A stretch of 64,000 nucleotides of DNA from Solobacterium sp. (GTDB lineage Bacteria > Bacillota_I > Bacilli_A > Erysipelotrichales > Erysipelotrichaceae), in the NCBI GenBank assembly GCA_017459725.1, contig JAFUCL010000075.1, positions 1 to 64,000 of the forward strand. Direction: 5' to 3'. Numbering within the stretch: the first letter of the stretch is position 1; every line of letters starts with the position of its first letter. Of this stretch, positions 33,021 to 42,053 are shown one piece after another. Made by a program: the position numbers and the translations under genes. The notes below the pieces were generated by a model. It ran no database searches, was not told the DNA's origin, and saw nothing but the letters and a program-made list of their open reading frames with translations.

Positions 33021-34308
33021 GGTTTTCAACCATCCCGCGGATCAGCGGCAGCGACTGCTTTGCATATGCTTCTTTGCGTTCCTTCTTTTTAACAGGAGTA
33101 CTCAAGTGCATAATGCCGAAGTTTGCATTCATCGGCTGGAAATGGTCGGGATCGGCATGGGTAATATAATGCGACATGGCACCGATCATCGTTTCGGGAC
33201 CGGGAACAGCCAGTTCCTCCCCCTTCAGCAGATGCGCCATATTGATGCCGGCAAGCATACCGCTGGCTGCACTTTCGATGTAGCCTTCCACACCGGTCAT
33301 CTGTCCGGCAAAGAACAGATCATCACGCAGCCTGCACTGATAGGTCTCACGCAGACAGTGCGGTGAATTGATATATGTATTGCGGTGCATGACACCGTAG
33401 CGTACGATCTCCGCATGTTCAAGACCCGGAATCATATGAATGATCTCACGCTGGGCTGGCCAGGTCAGATGGGTCTGGAAGCCGACGATATTGTACAGGG
33501 ATGCCTCCGCATTGTCCTGGCGCAGCTGCACGACTGCATACGGACGTTCTGTTTCCGTTGCCAGGCCGACCGGTTTCATCGGACCAAACAGCAGCGTATT
33601 TCTTCCGCGCTTGGCCATGACTTCAAAAGGCATGCACCCTTCAAAATACACTTCCTGCTCAAAAGCACGGATGCCGACGGTCTCTGCGGTGATCAAAGCT
33701 CTGTAGAATGCCTCGAACTCCTCTTCATTCATCGGACAGTTGATGTAATCGGCTGTCCCTTTGTCATATCTTGATTTCCTGTATGCTCTGCTGAAATCAA
33801 TGGATTCCGCAGTGATGATCGGCGCAGCCGCATCATAGAAGTAACAGTATTCATCCTTAAGCAGCTCACGGATGGGCTTCATCAGATTCTCGGATGTCAG
33901 CGGACCTGTCGCAATGATGCACGGTCCTTCCGGAATAACATCAGCTTCGCCTGCAACCACCTCAATGTTCGGATCATTCACGATGGCCTCATGCACGGCA
34001 CTGGAAAACTTTACCCGGTCCACCGCCAGAGCACTGCCGGCCGGCACCCGGTTGGCATCCGCCTTGGCCATAATCAAAGAACCGATTGTCCGCATCTCCT
34101 CTTTCAGCAGACCGACCGCATTTGTCAGCGCATCGGAACGCAGGGAGTTGGAACAGACAAGCTCGGCAAATGTATCCGCATGATGGGCAGGTGATTTCTT
34201 TTCCGGCTTCATCTCCACCAGACGCACCGGCACACCGCGCACGGAAAGCTGATACGCAGCCTCGCAGCCGGCAAGCCCGGCACCGATCACGGTTACACGT
34301 TCACTCAT
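33010..34308 (-). CDS. trmFO: Methylenetetrahydrofolate--tRNA-(uracil-5)-methyltransferase TrmFO
   Basis: Folate/FAD-dependent enzyme making m5U54 in tRNA, used by Firmicutes in place of TrmA. The 432-aa protein has an FAD motif [17 protein letters not shown] (residues 4-20), [30 protein letters not shown] (a TrmFO hallmark), and [20 protein letters not shown]. It overlaps the topA end by 4 bp. The dprA-topA-trmFO-xerC order is conserved. Confidence 0.97.
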   Translation of the reverse strand: MSERVTVIGAGLAGCEAAYQLSVRGVPVRLVEMKPEKKSPAHHADTFAELVCSNSLRSDALTNAVGLLKEEMRTIGSLIMAKADANRVPAGSALAVDRVKFSSAVHEAIVNDPNIEVVAGEADVIPEGPCIIATGPLTSENLMKPIRELLKDEYCYFYDAAAPIITAESIDFSRAYRKSRYDKGTADYINCPMNEEEFEAFYRALITAETVGIRAFEQEVYFEGCMPFEVMAKRGRNTLLFGPMKPVGLATETERPYAVVQLRQDNAEASLYNIVGFQTHLTWPAQREIIHMIPGLEHAEIVRYGVMHRNTYINSPHCLRETYQCRLRDDLFFAGQMTGVEGYIESAASGMLAGINMAHLLKGEELAVPGPETMIGAMSHYITHADPDHFQPMNANFGIMHLSTPVKKKERKEAYAKQSLPLIRGMVENHVL

Positions 34309-36470
34309 TCGGCATCCTTCTTTGTGCTGCGCTTGGCAGCTGTTTTCTTTGTGGTTGTCTTCTTTGCGGCTGTCTTCTTCGCTGTTGTTTTCTTGGCTGC
34401 GGTTTTCTTCGCAGTTGTTTTCTTAGCCGTAGTCTTCTTGGCTGTGGAAGCGGAAGCTGTACGGCGTGTGCTCCTCTTTGCCTCAATCTTTTCGCCTTCG
34501 AGGGTTTCCATATGACGGCATTCGGGGAAGTTGGAGCAGCCGAGGAAGTATGTTCCGTAACGGCTCTTTCTCTTCAGCAGTTCGCCGCCGCACTCCGGAC
34601 ACATCTTGCCGGTCGGTTCGGGTTTTTCCTTTTCCTTCGTGACCAGCTGTCTGGTATAACGGCATTTCGGGAAGTTGCCGCAGGAAATGAAGCGGCCGTA
34701 TCTGCCGTTACGGTATACAAGCTCCCCGCCGCACTCCGGACAGACCTCGCCCACCTTTTCAGGCTGGATCTTCTCCATCTTTTCATAAGCGGTATCCAGC
34801 AGCGGTGTGAACTTATCCCAGAAGGAACGCAGCACGGCAAGCTCATCCGCATTGCCTTCCGCGATCTCATCCAGTTCCGTTTCCATCTGGGCGGTATATT
34901 TAACGTTGATGATACCCGAGAAGAATTCATCGAGCTTATCGACAGTCAGCTTGCCCTGTTCGGTCGGGAAGAAGACTTTGGTCTTGCTGGTGGCTGTGGA
35001 CTTTTCAAGCGTGACATAACCGCGTGCCTGGATCGTATCGATGATCATAGCGTATGTGGACGGACGGCCGATGCCCTCCTCTTCCATTTCCTTGATCAGA
35101 CGTGCTTCGGTATATCTTGCCGGCGGTTCCGTAAAGTGCTGGTTGGCCTTGAGTTCTTCGGCAGGAAGACGGTCGTTCTCCTGCAGTTCCGGCAGAATAA
35201 CATCCTTGCTGGAATCATATGCACCATAGACTTTCAGCCATCCGTCAAATACCAGCCTGCTTCCGCTTGCCGTGAAGTCATAGATTCCCTGGCTCAGCGT
35301 AACACCCTGGCTGCTGTATTTGGCCGGTGCCATCAGCGAAGCAAGCGCTCTGGCATAGATCAGCTTATACAGACGGTACTGTTCACTGGTCAGATACGGC
35401 TTGATTGTTTCCGGATCATTGGCCAGATTGGTGGGACGGATTGCTTCATGTGCATCCTGGGCATTGCTGTCATTGGATACACGGTAATAGCCTGCGTATT
35501 CCTTGCCGTATTCGGTGCGGATCTTGTTCTGGGCAGCCTGCACGTAGACATTGGAAAGACGTGTGCTGTCGGTACGCATATATGTGATCAGACCTTCTGC
35601 GCCGCTGCCGATATCAATGCCTTCGTAAAGGCGCTGGGCAATGGCCATGGTCCGCTTGGCGGAGAAACCGAGTTTGGTGGATGCTTCCTGCTGCAGTGTG
35701 GACGTTATGAAAGGACGGAATGCCCCTCTGCTGCGGCTTGTTTCCTTGATCTCCGAAACAGTGAATTCACCCTGGCAGGCATTGTATACCTGCATGGCTT
35801 CCTCTTCGTTGTGCAGCTCTGCCTTCTCACCGTTGATTCTGGCAAGGGCAGCCGAAAACTTCTTGCCATCCTTATTGAATACGGCATCGATTGTCCAGTA
35901 TTCAACCGGTACGAAAGCTTCGATTTCCTTTTCACGCTCAACGATCAGTTTGAGGGCAACAGACTGTACGCGTCCTGCCGACTTGGATTTGATCTTGTTG
36001 TGCAGCAGCTTGGAAAGCTTGAAGCCGATGATTCTGTCCAGAATACGGCGGGTTTCCTGCGAGTGCACCAGATCCATATCAATCGCCCGGGGATTGCGGA
36101 ACGCTTCCGTTACCGCATCATGGGTGATTTCATGGAATGTCACACGGTCCGAGGAATCCTCCGGCAGTCCGAGTTCGTCCGCCAGATGCCAGGATATGGC
36201 TTCTCCTTCACGGTCCGGGTCGGTTGCCAGATAAACATGGTCTGCCTTGGCAGCCTGCTTCTGAAGGTCTTTCACGATATCCGTTTTATCTTTGGATACT
36301 ACGTATGTGGGTCTGAAGTTGTCTTCAATATCAACACCGAGTCCGTCTTTTCCCTTAATGGCAAGATCACGGATATGACCTTTGCTCGATACTACCGTAT
36401 AGTCTTTGCCGAGATATTTCTGAATCGTTTTGGACTTAGATGGCGATTCTACTATTACCAGGTTTTTCAT
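34305..36470 (-). CDS. topA: DNA topoisomerase I, type IA
   Basis: Relaxes negative supercoils. The 721-aa enzyme has the N-terminal TOPRIM domain ([27 protein letters not shown]), the catalytic Tyr in [13 protein letters not shown], and two C-terminal Cys4 zinc ribbons ([10 protein letters not shown]...CGNFPKC and [10 protein letters not shown]...CSNFPEC). The last 55 or so residues are an [10 protein letters not shown] repeat rich in Lys, Ala and Thr, a DNA-binding tail. Start 36470 with GAGGT 6 nt upstream; a GTG at 36473 is also in frame. Confidence 0.97.
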   Translation of the reverse strand: MKNLVIVESPSKSKTIQKYLGKDYTVVSSKGHIRDLAIKGKDGLGVDIEDNFRPTYVVSKDKTDIVKDLQKQAAKADHVYLATDPDREGEAISWHLADELGLPEDSSDRVTFHEITHDAVTEAFRNPRAIDMDLVHSQETRRILDRIIGFKLSKLLHNKIKSKSAGRVQSVALKLIVEREKEIEAFVPVEYWTIDAVFNKDGKKFSAALARINGEKAELHNEEEAMQVYNACQGEFTVSEIKETSRSRGAFRPFITSTLQQEASTKLGFSAKRTMAIAQRLYEGIDIGSGAEGLITYMRTDSTRLSNVYVQAAQNKIRTEYGKEYAGYYRVSNDSNAQDAHEAIRPTNLANDPETIKPYLTSEQYRLYKLIYARALASLMAPAKYSSQGVTLSQGIYDFTASGSRLVFDGWLKVYGAYDSSKDVILPELQENDRLPAEELKANQHFTEPPARYTEARLIKEMEEEGIGRPSTYAMIIDTIQARGYVTLEKSTATSKTKVFFPTEQGKLTVDKLDEFFSGIINVKYTAQMETELDEIAEGNADELAVLRSFWDKFTPLLDTAYEKMEKIQPEKVGEVCPECGGELVYRNGRYGRFISCGNFPKCRYTRQLVTKEKEKPEPTGKMCPECGGELLKRKSRYGTYFLGCSNFPECRHMETLEGEKIEAKRSTRRTASASTAKKTTAKKTTAKKTAAKKTTAKKTAAKKTTTKKTAAKRSTKKDAE

Positions 36471-36513
36471 CACTGCACCTCCCAGTATTTCGTCAAACTT
36501 TACATAGGATATC

Positions 36514-37284
36514 CTACAACTTAGTTTTTTGGCAAGTCCCCGCGCATAAATCCTGCAGCTGTTCGGTTTTGTACAGGATCATTGCCCCCTGTGCAATCAG
36601 ATGGTTGCACCCCTCGCCGAACGGATTTCCCAGCGGATACGGAATACAGTAGATATCCCTGTTCAGGGTCAGGGCTTCATTGACTGTCAGCATCGTCCCG
36701 CTGCGTCTGGCCGCCTGGATGACAAACACATGCCTGCCCAGTGCCGCAATAATACGGTTGCGCCAGGGAAAGTGCTCTTTGCGCACACCGACATCATGGG
36801 GATACTCCGTAATGATGAGGTTCTCTTTGCCGATGTCCCTGTACAGAGAGATGTTCTCACGCGGATAGGAAGTGCCAAGACCGCTTCCGATCACACCGAT
36901 GGTTCTGCCGCCAAGACGCAGGGCCGTACGGTGCGCAGCCGCATCGATTCCCCTGGCCAGCCCCGATACCACCGTATATCTGTCGCAGAGATTCTCAACG
37001 ACCCATTCCGCTGCCAGCCTGCCGTAGTCGATTGCCTCCCGCGAGCCCACCACCGCAACTGCCGGCGCCTGCAGAAGCGAGATGTCTCCCTTATAGAACA
37101 ATACCCATGGCGGGAAACGGAGTTCGCGCAATGAAGCCGGATACATATCATCATATATTGTTATATATGCATCACGTATTACTGATCTGTCCGGTGTTTC
37201 CTTCCTGCGCAGACTATCCGCAATGGCCGACCAGTTTCCGCCGTGCATGACAGACAGAAGTGCCAGCTTCTCCCGCTTGTCCAT
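36514..37284 (-). CDS. dprA: DNA-processing protein DprA/Smf
   Basis: Binds incoming single-stranded DNA and loads RecA in transformation. The 256-aa protein is a short form: a brief N-terminal part, then the Rossmann-like core with VVGSREAIDYGR, VVSGLARGIDAAAH, GVIGSGLGTSYP, and EHFPWRNRIIAALG. No C-terminal winged helix is evident. Start 37284 has GGAGGT 6 nt upstream. A strong terminator ends 28 nt upstream of it, so dprA-topA-trmFO may have a promoter within TTTTATATACG. Confidence 0.92.
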   Translation of the reverse strand: MDKREKLALLSVMHGGNWSAIADSLRRKETPDRSVIRDAYITIYDDMYPASLRELRFPPWVLFYKGDISLLQAPAVAVVGSREAIDYGRLAAEWVVENLCDRYTVVSGLARGIDAAAHRTALRLGGRTIGVIGSGLGTSYPRENISLYRDIGKENLIITEYPHDVGVRKEHFPWRNRIIAALGRHVFVIQAARRSGTMLTVNEALTLNRDIYCIPYPLGNPFGEGCNHLIAQGAMILYKTEQLQDLCAGTCQKTKL

Positions 37285-37312
37285 CCCATCACCTCCGTAC
37301 TGTCTGTTCGTA

Positions 37313-37343
37313 TATAAAAAAGGAATCCCCCGCCGGGGATTCC
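37313..37343 (-). terminator. Terminator between the PK-C protein gene and dprA
   Basis: A 9-bp stem GGAATCCCC/GGGGATTCC (37322-37330, 37335-37343), followed on the minus strand by TTTTTTTATATA. One of the strongest hairpins in the window. Confidence 0.9.
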
Positions 37344-37349
37344 AGGTGA

Positions 37350-37910
37350 TCATTCATAGAGTCCGGGTTTTACCAGAACCTCGTTGATCTTTGTTTCGAA
37401 CATTGCTGCAGAGGGAGCCGGTGACACAATGCATACCGTATCTGCGCCCCTGCCCGTGCCGCCGATGCATACTGCCGGCACACCCGGTTTAACGGCACCG
37501 TTGTCCGCAGCCATCATCGCGCATTCAACACAGACCTTGACGCCCGGACCGAACATACGCAGGGTCTGGGCTACGATTTCCAGCGGATACATTCCTTTAT
37601 ATACGGAACTGATCCCGCGCTCTCCGCCGGACAATGCATGAGCAGCCGTCACGATCCGGTATACTTTCTTCTCCAGCTCACTGCGCACTTCCGCAGGCAT
37701 GGGGTTTTCACCGCCGATGCGGTAAGCATGCGAAACAAGAACAATGTGTCCCTGATAGCCGAGTTCTTCCGCAATCTCACTCAGTTTGATTCCCGTGGCA
37801 CCGCCGGTCGTTGCCGCAATGATATCCAATCCCCGCTCCTTCGCCGTCTCAACGGCCGCACGTAATGCGATATCGGAGTTCTCCGGGGCATTCTTTGTCA
37901 GTACTTTCAT
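37350..37910 (-). CDS. Stand-alone pyruvate-kinase C-terminal-like (PK_C) protein
   Basis: A 185-aa protein resembling the alpha/beta C-terminal domain of pyruvate kinase, without the catalytic barrel. Key segments are LRAAVETAKERGLDIIAATTGGATGIKLSEIA (quoted here in part as AATTGGATGIKLSEIAEEL), HIVLVSHAYRIGGENPMP and AVCIGGTGRGADTVCIVSPA. Function unknown; nucleotide or phosphosugar binding is inferred. Start 37910 has AAAGGAGAAC upstream. The terminator of the preceding CW_7 gene ends directly before this SD. Confidence 0.8.
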   Translation of the reverse strand: MKVLTKNAPENSDIALRAAVETAKERGLDIIAATTGGATGIKLSEIAEELGYQGHIVLVSHAYRIGGENPMPAEVRSELEKKVYRIVTAAHALSGGERGISSVYKGMYPLEIVAQTLRMFGPGVKVCVECAMMAADNGAVKPGVPAVCIGGTGRGADTVCIVSPAPSAAMFETKINEVLVKPGLYE

Positions 37911-37922
37911 GGTGTTCTCCTT

Positions 37923-37946
37923 TAAAAAGGAGCCCTTCCGGGCTCC
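37923..37946 (-). terminator. Terminator of the CW_7 repeat gene, abutting the next SD
   Basis: A 7-bp stem GGAGCCC/GGGCTCC (37929-37935, 37940-37946) followed on the minus strand by TTTTTAAAGGAG, so the T-run runs into the SD of the PK-C gene. TATAAT at about 37955 on the minus strand could start a transcript just before the hairpin. Confidence 0.8.
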
Positions 37947-37962
37947 CTGGTACAATTATAAA

Positions 37963-38529
37963 TTATTTAAGAAGCTCGTTGACCTTTGCCTGTACGGTTG
38001 CGTAATCATAGCCAGCTGCCGCAAGCTTAGCCTTGCGTTCTTCACCGTTGCCCCAGTTGCCGCGGATAACTTCCTTAGCAATTTCTTCAATGGACTTTCC
38101 GCCCGCAGGAGCTGCCGGTGCACCGGTCATAATTTCATTGACCTTGGCCTGTACGGTTGCGTAATCATAGCCGGCTTCTGTCAGTTTTGTCTTGCGCTCT
38201 TCACCATTGCCCCAGTCACCGCGGATAACTTCCTTGGCGAGTTCTTCCACGGACTTCTTGGGTTCCGCTGCAGGTGCAGGTGCCGGTGCGGGTGCCGGTG
38301 CAGGAGCAGGTTTCGGCTCAGCTTTCTTGAAAGCAGATCCGGGCTTTGCGCCAGTTTCCAGAGGTTTGCCTGTTGTTGTGGGTTCAGCTTTCTTGAAAGC
38401 AGATCCGGGCTTAGCGCCAGTTTCCAGCGGCTTGCCGGTTGTATTGGAAGCAGTTGTGGTCGTTGTCTCCTTCTTTTCCGGTTCCTTCTTCTTGAAAGCG
38501 TCAGTGAAAATATTCTTGAATGATGGCAT
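37963..38529 (-). CDS. Two CW_7 (Cpl-7) cell-wall-binding repeats without signal peptide
   Basis: A 188-aa protein. Residues 29-50 and 51-72 are near-identical 22-aa repeats ending PGSAFKKAEP; 73-90 is an Ala-Pro linker; 93-134 and 145-188 are two copies of the CW_7 motif (EEIAKEVIRGNWGNGEERK ... AGYDYATVQAKVNELL) known from Cpl-7 lysozyme, where it binds muropeptide. No signal peptide, membrane segment or catalytic domain is visible: the N-terminus is MPSFKNIFTDAFKKKEPEKK. Export or an intracellular role is open. SD is AAGGAGGA. Confidence 0.85.
   Translation of the reverse strand: MPSFKNIFTDAFKKKEPEKKETTTTTASNTTGKPLETGAKPGSAFKKAEPTTTGKPLETGAKPGSAFKKAEPKPAPAPAPAPAPAPAAEPKKSVEELAKEVIRGDWGNGEERKTKLTEAGYDYATVQAKVNEIMTGAPAAPAGGKSIEEIAKEVIRGNWGNGEERKAKLAAAGYDYATVQAKVNELLK
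38314..38445 (-). repeat. Tandem 66-bp coding repeat in the CW_7 gene
   Basis: Two consecutive in-frame 66-bp units (38380-38445 and 38314-38379) encode almost the same 22 residues, starting NTTGKPLETG and TTTGKPLETG. A likely site of copy-number change. Confidence 0.85.
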
Positions 38530-38546
38530 TATCTTAAATCCTCCTT

Positions 38547-38584
38547 GCTAATTAAAATGTAACACATTTTCAGTAGGTTGTCTC
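38547..38584 (-). promoter_or_regulatory. Promoter of the CW_7 gene with TAATTAGC motif
   Basis: On the minus strand GAGACA (38579-38584), 17-bp spacer, extended -10 TGT-TACATT (38556-38561 plus 38562-38564), then TTAATTAGC and the SD AAGGAGG. Matches the discriminator seen at 10181-10196 and upstream of rpsB. Confidence 0.65.
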
Positions 38585-38603
38585 GCAATTACATAAGAAT
38601 GCA

Positions 38604-39407
38604 TCATTCCAGAACGATGGTTTCCAGATCATCCGGCACATACAGCCTGCCGCTGAAAACAGTCCTGCCTTCCGCCGTATATGCCTGCTTTCTGCCGGGC
38701 AGATCACTGTCCTCCGTATGATACAGAATCAGATTGTGCACACCGAGTTCCTCGGCAGCCGCACAGGCATCCGCCACCGTTGAGTGATACTTCTCCTTCG
38801 GATCAAAGCGTATATTCCCGGTTGAAAGACAGAACGCCTCATGCATCAGCCATTCCGCATCCAGCACATACTTCTCACAGCAGTCGTGATATGCCTCATC
38901 CCCCAGACACGTCAGCCATCTCTCATCATCCAGCATGATCCGGAAGCCAAACTGCTTGGCCTTGTTTGACTGGATATCAAAGAATGTCACTTTATGTCCG
39001 ATGATCTCAAACGATTCCCCGTCATGCACTTCGATCAGTTTCACGCGCTCTTTAAACACATCGTATTCCTGTTCCGTAAAGAAGTATGAGGCCATACGGT
39101 CGGCAATGTGCATCACTTCATCATGTCCGTAGACCCGCAGTTCCCCTTCCAGTCTGCCGCTGCGGAAACCGGCAAGAAACGAACGCAGAATCCACACAAA
39201 CCCGGTCATATGATCCACATGTCTGTGCGTAATAAAAAGGTCACGTATATCCGTTACGGGAATGCCGGCTCTTTTCAGCTGCCGCAGAATACCGTTTCCG
39301 CCGCCGCAGTCAATCAGAAAATACTTCCCCTCATCCTGCAGAGCAAAACAGGTATTATAGCATTCCGTAACCATTGCGTGACCTGTACCCAGCATCGTCA
39401 GTTTCAT
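38604..39407 (-). CDS. Metallo-beta-lactamase-fold hydrolase
   Basis: A 267-aa MBL-fold protein with TMLGTGHAMVTECYN at the N-terminus and the zinc motif THRHVDHMTGF (HxHxDH), then LTCLGDEAYHD and a late HTED. The architecture recalls RNase Z/phosphodiesterase-like MBL proteins, but no RNase Z exosite is evident, so the substrate is unknown. Start 39407 with GAAAGGAC was chosen. It is 11 bp downstream of rnhB in the rbgA-rnhB operon. Confidence 0.82.
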   Translation of the reverse strand: MKLTMLGTGHAMVTECYNTCFALQDEGKYFLIDCGGGNGILRQLKRAGIPVTDIRDLFITHRHVDHMTGFVWILRSFLAGFRSGRLEGELRVYGHDEVMHIADRMASYFFTEQEYDVFKERVKLIEVHDGESFEIIGHKVTFFDIQSNKAKQFGFRIMLDDERWLTCLGDEAYHDCCEKYVLDAEWLMHEAFCLSTGNIRFDPKEKYHSTVADACAAAEELGVHNLILYHTEDSDLPGRKQAYTAEGRTVFSGRLYVPDDLETIVLE

Positions 39408-39418
39408 GGTATGTCCTT

Positions 39419-40039
39419 TCATAGATCCAGACTCATCTGCTTTCCGGCCACCGGACCGAAGCTGAGTCTGTGAATCGGGGTAATGCCGTACTGATCCAGC
39501 GCTGATAGATGCTCACGGGTCGGATAGCCTTTGTGTTTCGCAAATCCGTATCCGGGATAGATACGGTCATAGTATTCCATGATGCGGTCCCTGGTGACTT
39601 TGGCAAGGATCGATCCGGCCGCAATGGATATGCTCTTCTGATCGCCTTTGATCAAAGGAATACATGTCTGGCCGGTCTGCAGCGGCATGGCATCGCTCAG
39701 CACAACGGATGTGCCGAGATGCACCGCTATATCACCCATAGCCACCTGATCCGCACGGTAGATATTCAGCCGGTCGATATCCTTCTCAGAGACGATCAGT
39801 ATCTCAAACCGCAGCGCATCACGCCGGATGACATCATACAGCTCATTCCGTTTCTTTTCGGAAATTGCTTTGGAGTCATAGATATCCGGATTCTCATATC
39901 CCACAGGAAAAACCACACCTGCAGTTACCAGCGGACCTGCCAGCGGTCCCCTGCCGGCTTCATCAATGCCGCATACAAGTGTGTTCTCTTTCCAGTACTT
40001 CAGTTCGTATTCATTGCTGCAGATCTTCTGCTTCTTCAT
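39419..40039 (-). CDS. rnhB: Ribonuclease HII
   Basis: Removes ribonucleotides from DNA and RNA-DNA junctions. The 206-aa protein has the GIDEAGRGPLAGPLV active-site motif, IYDSKAISEKKR, and SIAAGSILAKVTRDRIM. The start MKKQKICSN at 40039 lies within the 3' end of rbgA (29-bp overlap) with GGAGAGATGTG upstream. Pairing with rbgA is the conserved Firmicutes arrangement. Confidence 0.95.
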   Translation of the reverse strand: MKKQKICSNEYELKYWKENTLVCGIDEAGRGPLAGPLVTAGVVFPVGYENPDIYDSKAISEKKRNELYDVIRRDALRFEILIVSEKDIDRLNIYRADQVAMGDIAVHLGTSVVLSDAMPLQTGQTCIPLIKGDQKSISIAAGSILAKVTRDRIMEYYDRIYPGYGFAKHKGYPTREHLSALDQYGITPIHRLSFGPVAGKQMSLDL

Positions 40040-40883
40040 CACATCTCTCCAGGGTGATTCTGCCGAGGGCACCGCGCCGCAGCTCATGCAGGAAAACAAC
40101 AGCCGCCCGCTCTTCATCGGGAATTCCGTTTTCCTTCAGCAGCCTGCGCTTCTGGGCAATCATCTCCAGATACTTCTCGGAAGGTGTATCCTCTTCAATA
40201 CCGTATTCATCCTTAAGGGTCTGCGGATAGTGACTGCGCACCGTATCCGCCGCAAAGACTGCGATCTCCTTCAGATTCAGAATATCTTCGTTTATAGCAC
40301 CGGTCACAGCCAGATACTGTCCGGTCTTCTGATCATCAAACTTAGGCCAGAGAACACCCGGTGTATCCAGAAGATCCAGGGTCTTGTCCGCATGGATCCA
40401 TGTCAGACTGCGGGTCACACCCGGTTTGTCTGCTGTCTTAGCGGTGTTCTTTCCGGCAATGCGGTTGATCAGCGTGCTCTTGCCTGAATTCGGTATGCCA
40501 CAGGCCATTGCGCGCATGGCACGGGGACGGATTCCCCTTGCAATCATACGGTTCCTTCTCGCTTCCGTGAGCTTTCCTGCCGCATCAATCACTTGTTTGC
40601 GTGCTGATTTATCATGCTGCATATCCAGTGCAAGCACCATGGCATTGTCGCCGCTCAGTCTCTTGATCCATTTCTCTGTTTCATCCGGGTCGGCAAGGTC
40701 CGCTTTGCTCAGCACAATGAGACGCGGCTTGTCCTTTGCCATCTGATCCAGCATGGGATTGGCACTGGCCAGCGGAATGCGGGCATCCCTGACTTCGATG
40801 ATCATATCGACAGCCTTGAGGGAATCCTGCATGTCACGGCGGGCTTTCTCCATGTGCCCGGGATACCACTGGATATTTACCAT
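40011..40883 (-). CDS. rbgA: Ribosome biogenesis GTPase RbgA (YlqF)
   Basis: Circularly permuted GTPase needed for late 50S assembly (L16 incorporation). The 290-aa protein shows the permuted order: G4 LSKADLAD comes first (about residue 58), then G1 GIPNSGKSTLINRIAGK, then G3 LDTPGVLWPK. N-terminal IQWYPGHMEKARRDM is the family signature. Start overlaps lepB by 7 bp. Confidence 0.97.
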   Translation of the reverse strand: MVNIQWYPGHMEKARRDMQDSLKAVDMIIEVRDARIPLASANPMLDQMAKDKPRLIVLSKADLADPDETEKWIKRLSGDNAMVLALDMQHDKSARKQVIDAAGKLTEARRNRMIARGIRPRAMRAMACGIPNSGKSTLINRIAGKNTAKTADKPGVTRSLTWIHADKTLDLLDTPGVLWPKFDDQKTGQYLAVTGAINEDILNLKEIAVFAADTVRSHYPQTLKDEYGIEEDTPSEKYLEMIAQKRRLLKENGIPDEERAAVVFLHELRRGALGRITLERCDEEAEDLQQ

Positions 40884-41524
40884 GATTTCACTCCGAACTG
40901 CTGCAGAGGCAGCACCACAAAGACACCCTTGCTGGACATCTGTGACTTGGTGAACGGACCGTAGTAACGCGAATCACGGCTGTACGGTCTGTTATCACCC
41001 ATACAGAAGTATTCATCCGGTCCCAGTGTCACTTCCTCGAAGTCTTCCGTAAAGACATCAAAACCGGAGGTATAGGAAGTCTCAAGGAAAGGCTCTTCCA
41101 TCACTTCTCCGTTGATATACAGACTGCCGTCCTTATAAGAAACGGTTTCACCGGGCATACCGATGACACGCTTTACAAGATACTTGTTGCCGCCGTCCAG
41201 ATAGATGATTGAAATGTCAAAACGGTCCAGTCCGCCGAGCTTGTAGCCGAGCACATTGGAGAAACCGATTGACCCGTCCTGCAGTGAAGGATACATGGAG
41301 TTGCCTTCCACCTGCACCGGTTTGACGATGTATGTCCAGAGAATAAAGACAATTCCGAAACTGATCAGCAGTGTCTTGACAAAATCCAGTATGGCCAGCA
41401 CGAAGTTTCCCTTCGGCTCAGGCTTCTTTATACCGGGAACCGGCGCATGCAGATCAGGCTCAGGCAGAGCCCTTGTTTCATACTTCATATCTTCCTGTCC
41501 GGTCCTGTTATCATTCATTTCCAT
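40877..41524 (-). CDS. lepB: Signal peptidase I
   Basis: Membrane serine protease that removes signal peptides. The 215-aa protein has a charged cytosolic N-terminus, one membrane helix (about 45-66, LDFVKTLLISFGIVFILWTYI), the catalytic Ser in GNSMYPS and Lys in YLVKRVIGMPGE, and GDNRPYSRDSRYYGP. There is no SD at ATG 41524; TATAAT lies 7 nt upstream and an internal ATG (41518) is the alternative. The rplS-lepB-rbgA-rnhB order is common in Firmicutes. Confidence 0.95.
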   Translation of the reverse strand: MEMNDNRTGQEDMKYETRALPEPDLHAPVPGIKKPEPKGNFVLAILDFVKTLLISFGIVFILWTYIVKPVQVEGNSMYPSLQDGSIGFSNVLGYKLGGLDRFDISIIYLDGGNKYLVKRVIGMPGETVSYKDGSLYINGEVMEEPFLETSYTSGFDVFTEDFEEVTLGPDEYFCMGDNRPYSRDSRYYGPFTKSQMSSKGVFVVLPLQQFGVKSW

Positions 41525-41531
41525 ACAGAAA

Positions 41532-41537
41532 ATTATA
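41532..41537 (-). promoter_or_regulatory. Leaderless promoter of lepB
   Basis: TATAAT on the minus strand, then TTTCTGT and ATG. The rplS terminator T-run ends 7 nt before the box, leaving no space for a 5' UTR with an SD. Confidence 0.6.
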
Positions 41538-41543
41538 CACGAT

Positions 41544-41578
41544 TGAAAAAAAAGAGAAAGCAGACGTGCTTTCTCTTT
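41544..41578 (-). terminator. Terminator of rplS
   Basis: A 12-bp stem AAAGAGAAAGCA/TGCTTTCTCTTT (41551-41562, 41567-41578), GACG loop, followed on the minus strand by a run of T, then the lepB promoter. Confidence 0.9.
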
Positions 41579-41591
41579 CGGGACAAATCGC

Positions 41592-41939
41592 TCAGCGGTC
41601 TTCCTTGATACGTGCGTTCTTAGCGGACAGACCTCTCAGATATGTCAGCTTCGCTCTGCGGACTTTACCGCGGCGTGCTACCTCAACACGGTCCAGAACC
41701 GGTGAGTTCTTCGGGAATGTTCTTTCAACGCCGATACCGTTGGAAATCTTACGGACAGTGAATGTCTCACCGATGCCGCCGTTGTTCATTGCGACGACAA
41801 CACCTTCGTACATCTGTACACGGGACTTGCTGCCTTCGTGAATACGTACATAAACCTTTACGGTGTCACCCGGCTTGAAATCCGGAATGTCTGTACGGAT
41901 CTGCTGTTTCGTGATCTTGTCTACCAAATCGAGTCTCAT
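41592..41939 (-). CDS. rplS: 50S ribosomal protein L19
   Basis: Ribosomal protein at the subunit interface. The 115-aa protein has [53 protein letters not shown] and [16 protein letters not shown], all standard. Start 41939 with AGAAGGAGATATGA upstream. It has its own promoter and leader, so it is uncoupled from trmD, from which it is separated by six accessory genes. Confidence 0.98.
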   Translation of the reverse strand: MRLDLVDKITKQQIRTDIPDFKPGDTVKVYVRIHEGSKSRVQMYEGVVVAMNNGGIGETFTVRKISNGIGVERTFPKNSPVLDRVEVARRGKVRRAKLTYLRGLSAKNARIKEDR

Positions 41940-42053
41940 TTCATATCTCCTTCTAACGATTGATCTACTGCTCATGACCGCGTATATGTCAGCGGAACAG
42001 CGATGCGCATAACACGCGTTAATAATACTAACACAGCAGTTATTATTCCGCAA
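41940..42053 (-). promoter_or_regulatory. rplS promoter and candidate L19 leader
   Basis: On the minus strand TTGCGG (42048-42053), 17-bp spacer, TAGTAT (42025-42030). The leader of about 75 nt includes CCGC...GCGGTCATG, which fits the paired element of the Firmicutes L19 leader, though I compared it only from memory. It also shares GTTATGC with the rpsB leader. Confidence 0.5.

Noticed and set aside
34320-34470. Short regular repeats resembling a CRISPR or satellite
   Set aside because: They are the AKKT codons of the topA tail; there are no unique spacers.
34086-36524. An open frame of over 800 codons on the plus strand
   Set aside because: It runs opposite topA and part of trmFO, which have complete domain signatures. 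The translated product is Cys/Phe/Leu-rich without any domain, as expected from the antisense of a Lys/Ala/Glu-rich gene.
37100-37160. A pair of sites typical of an attachment site near dprA
   Set aside because: No flanking integrase or direct repeat; the sequence is coding.
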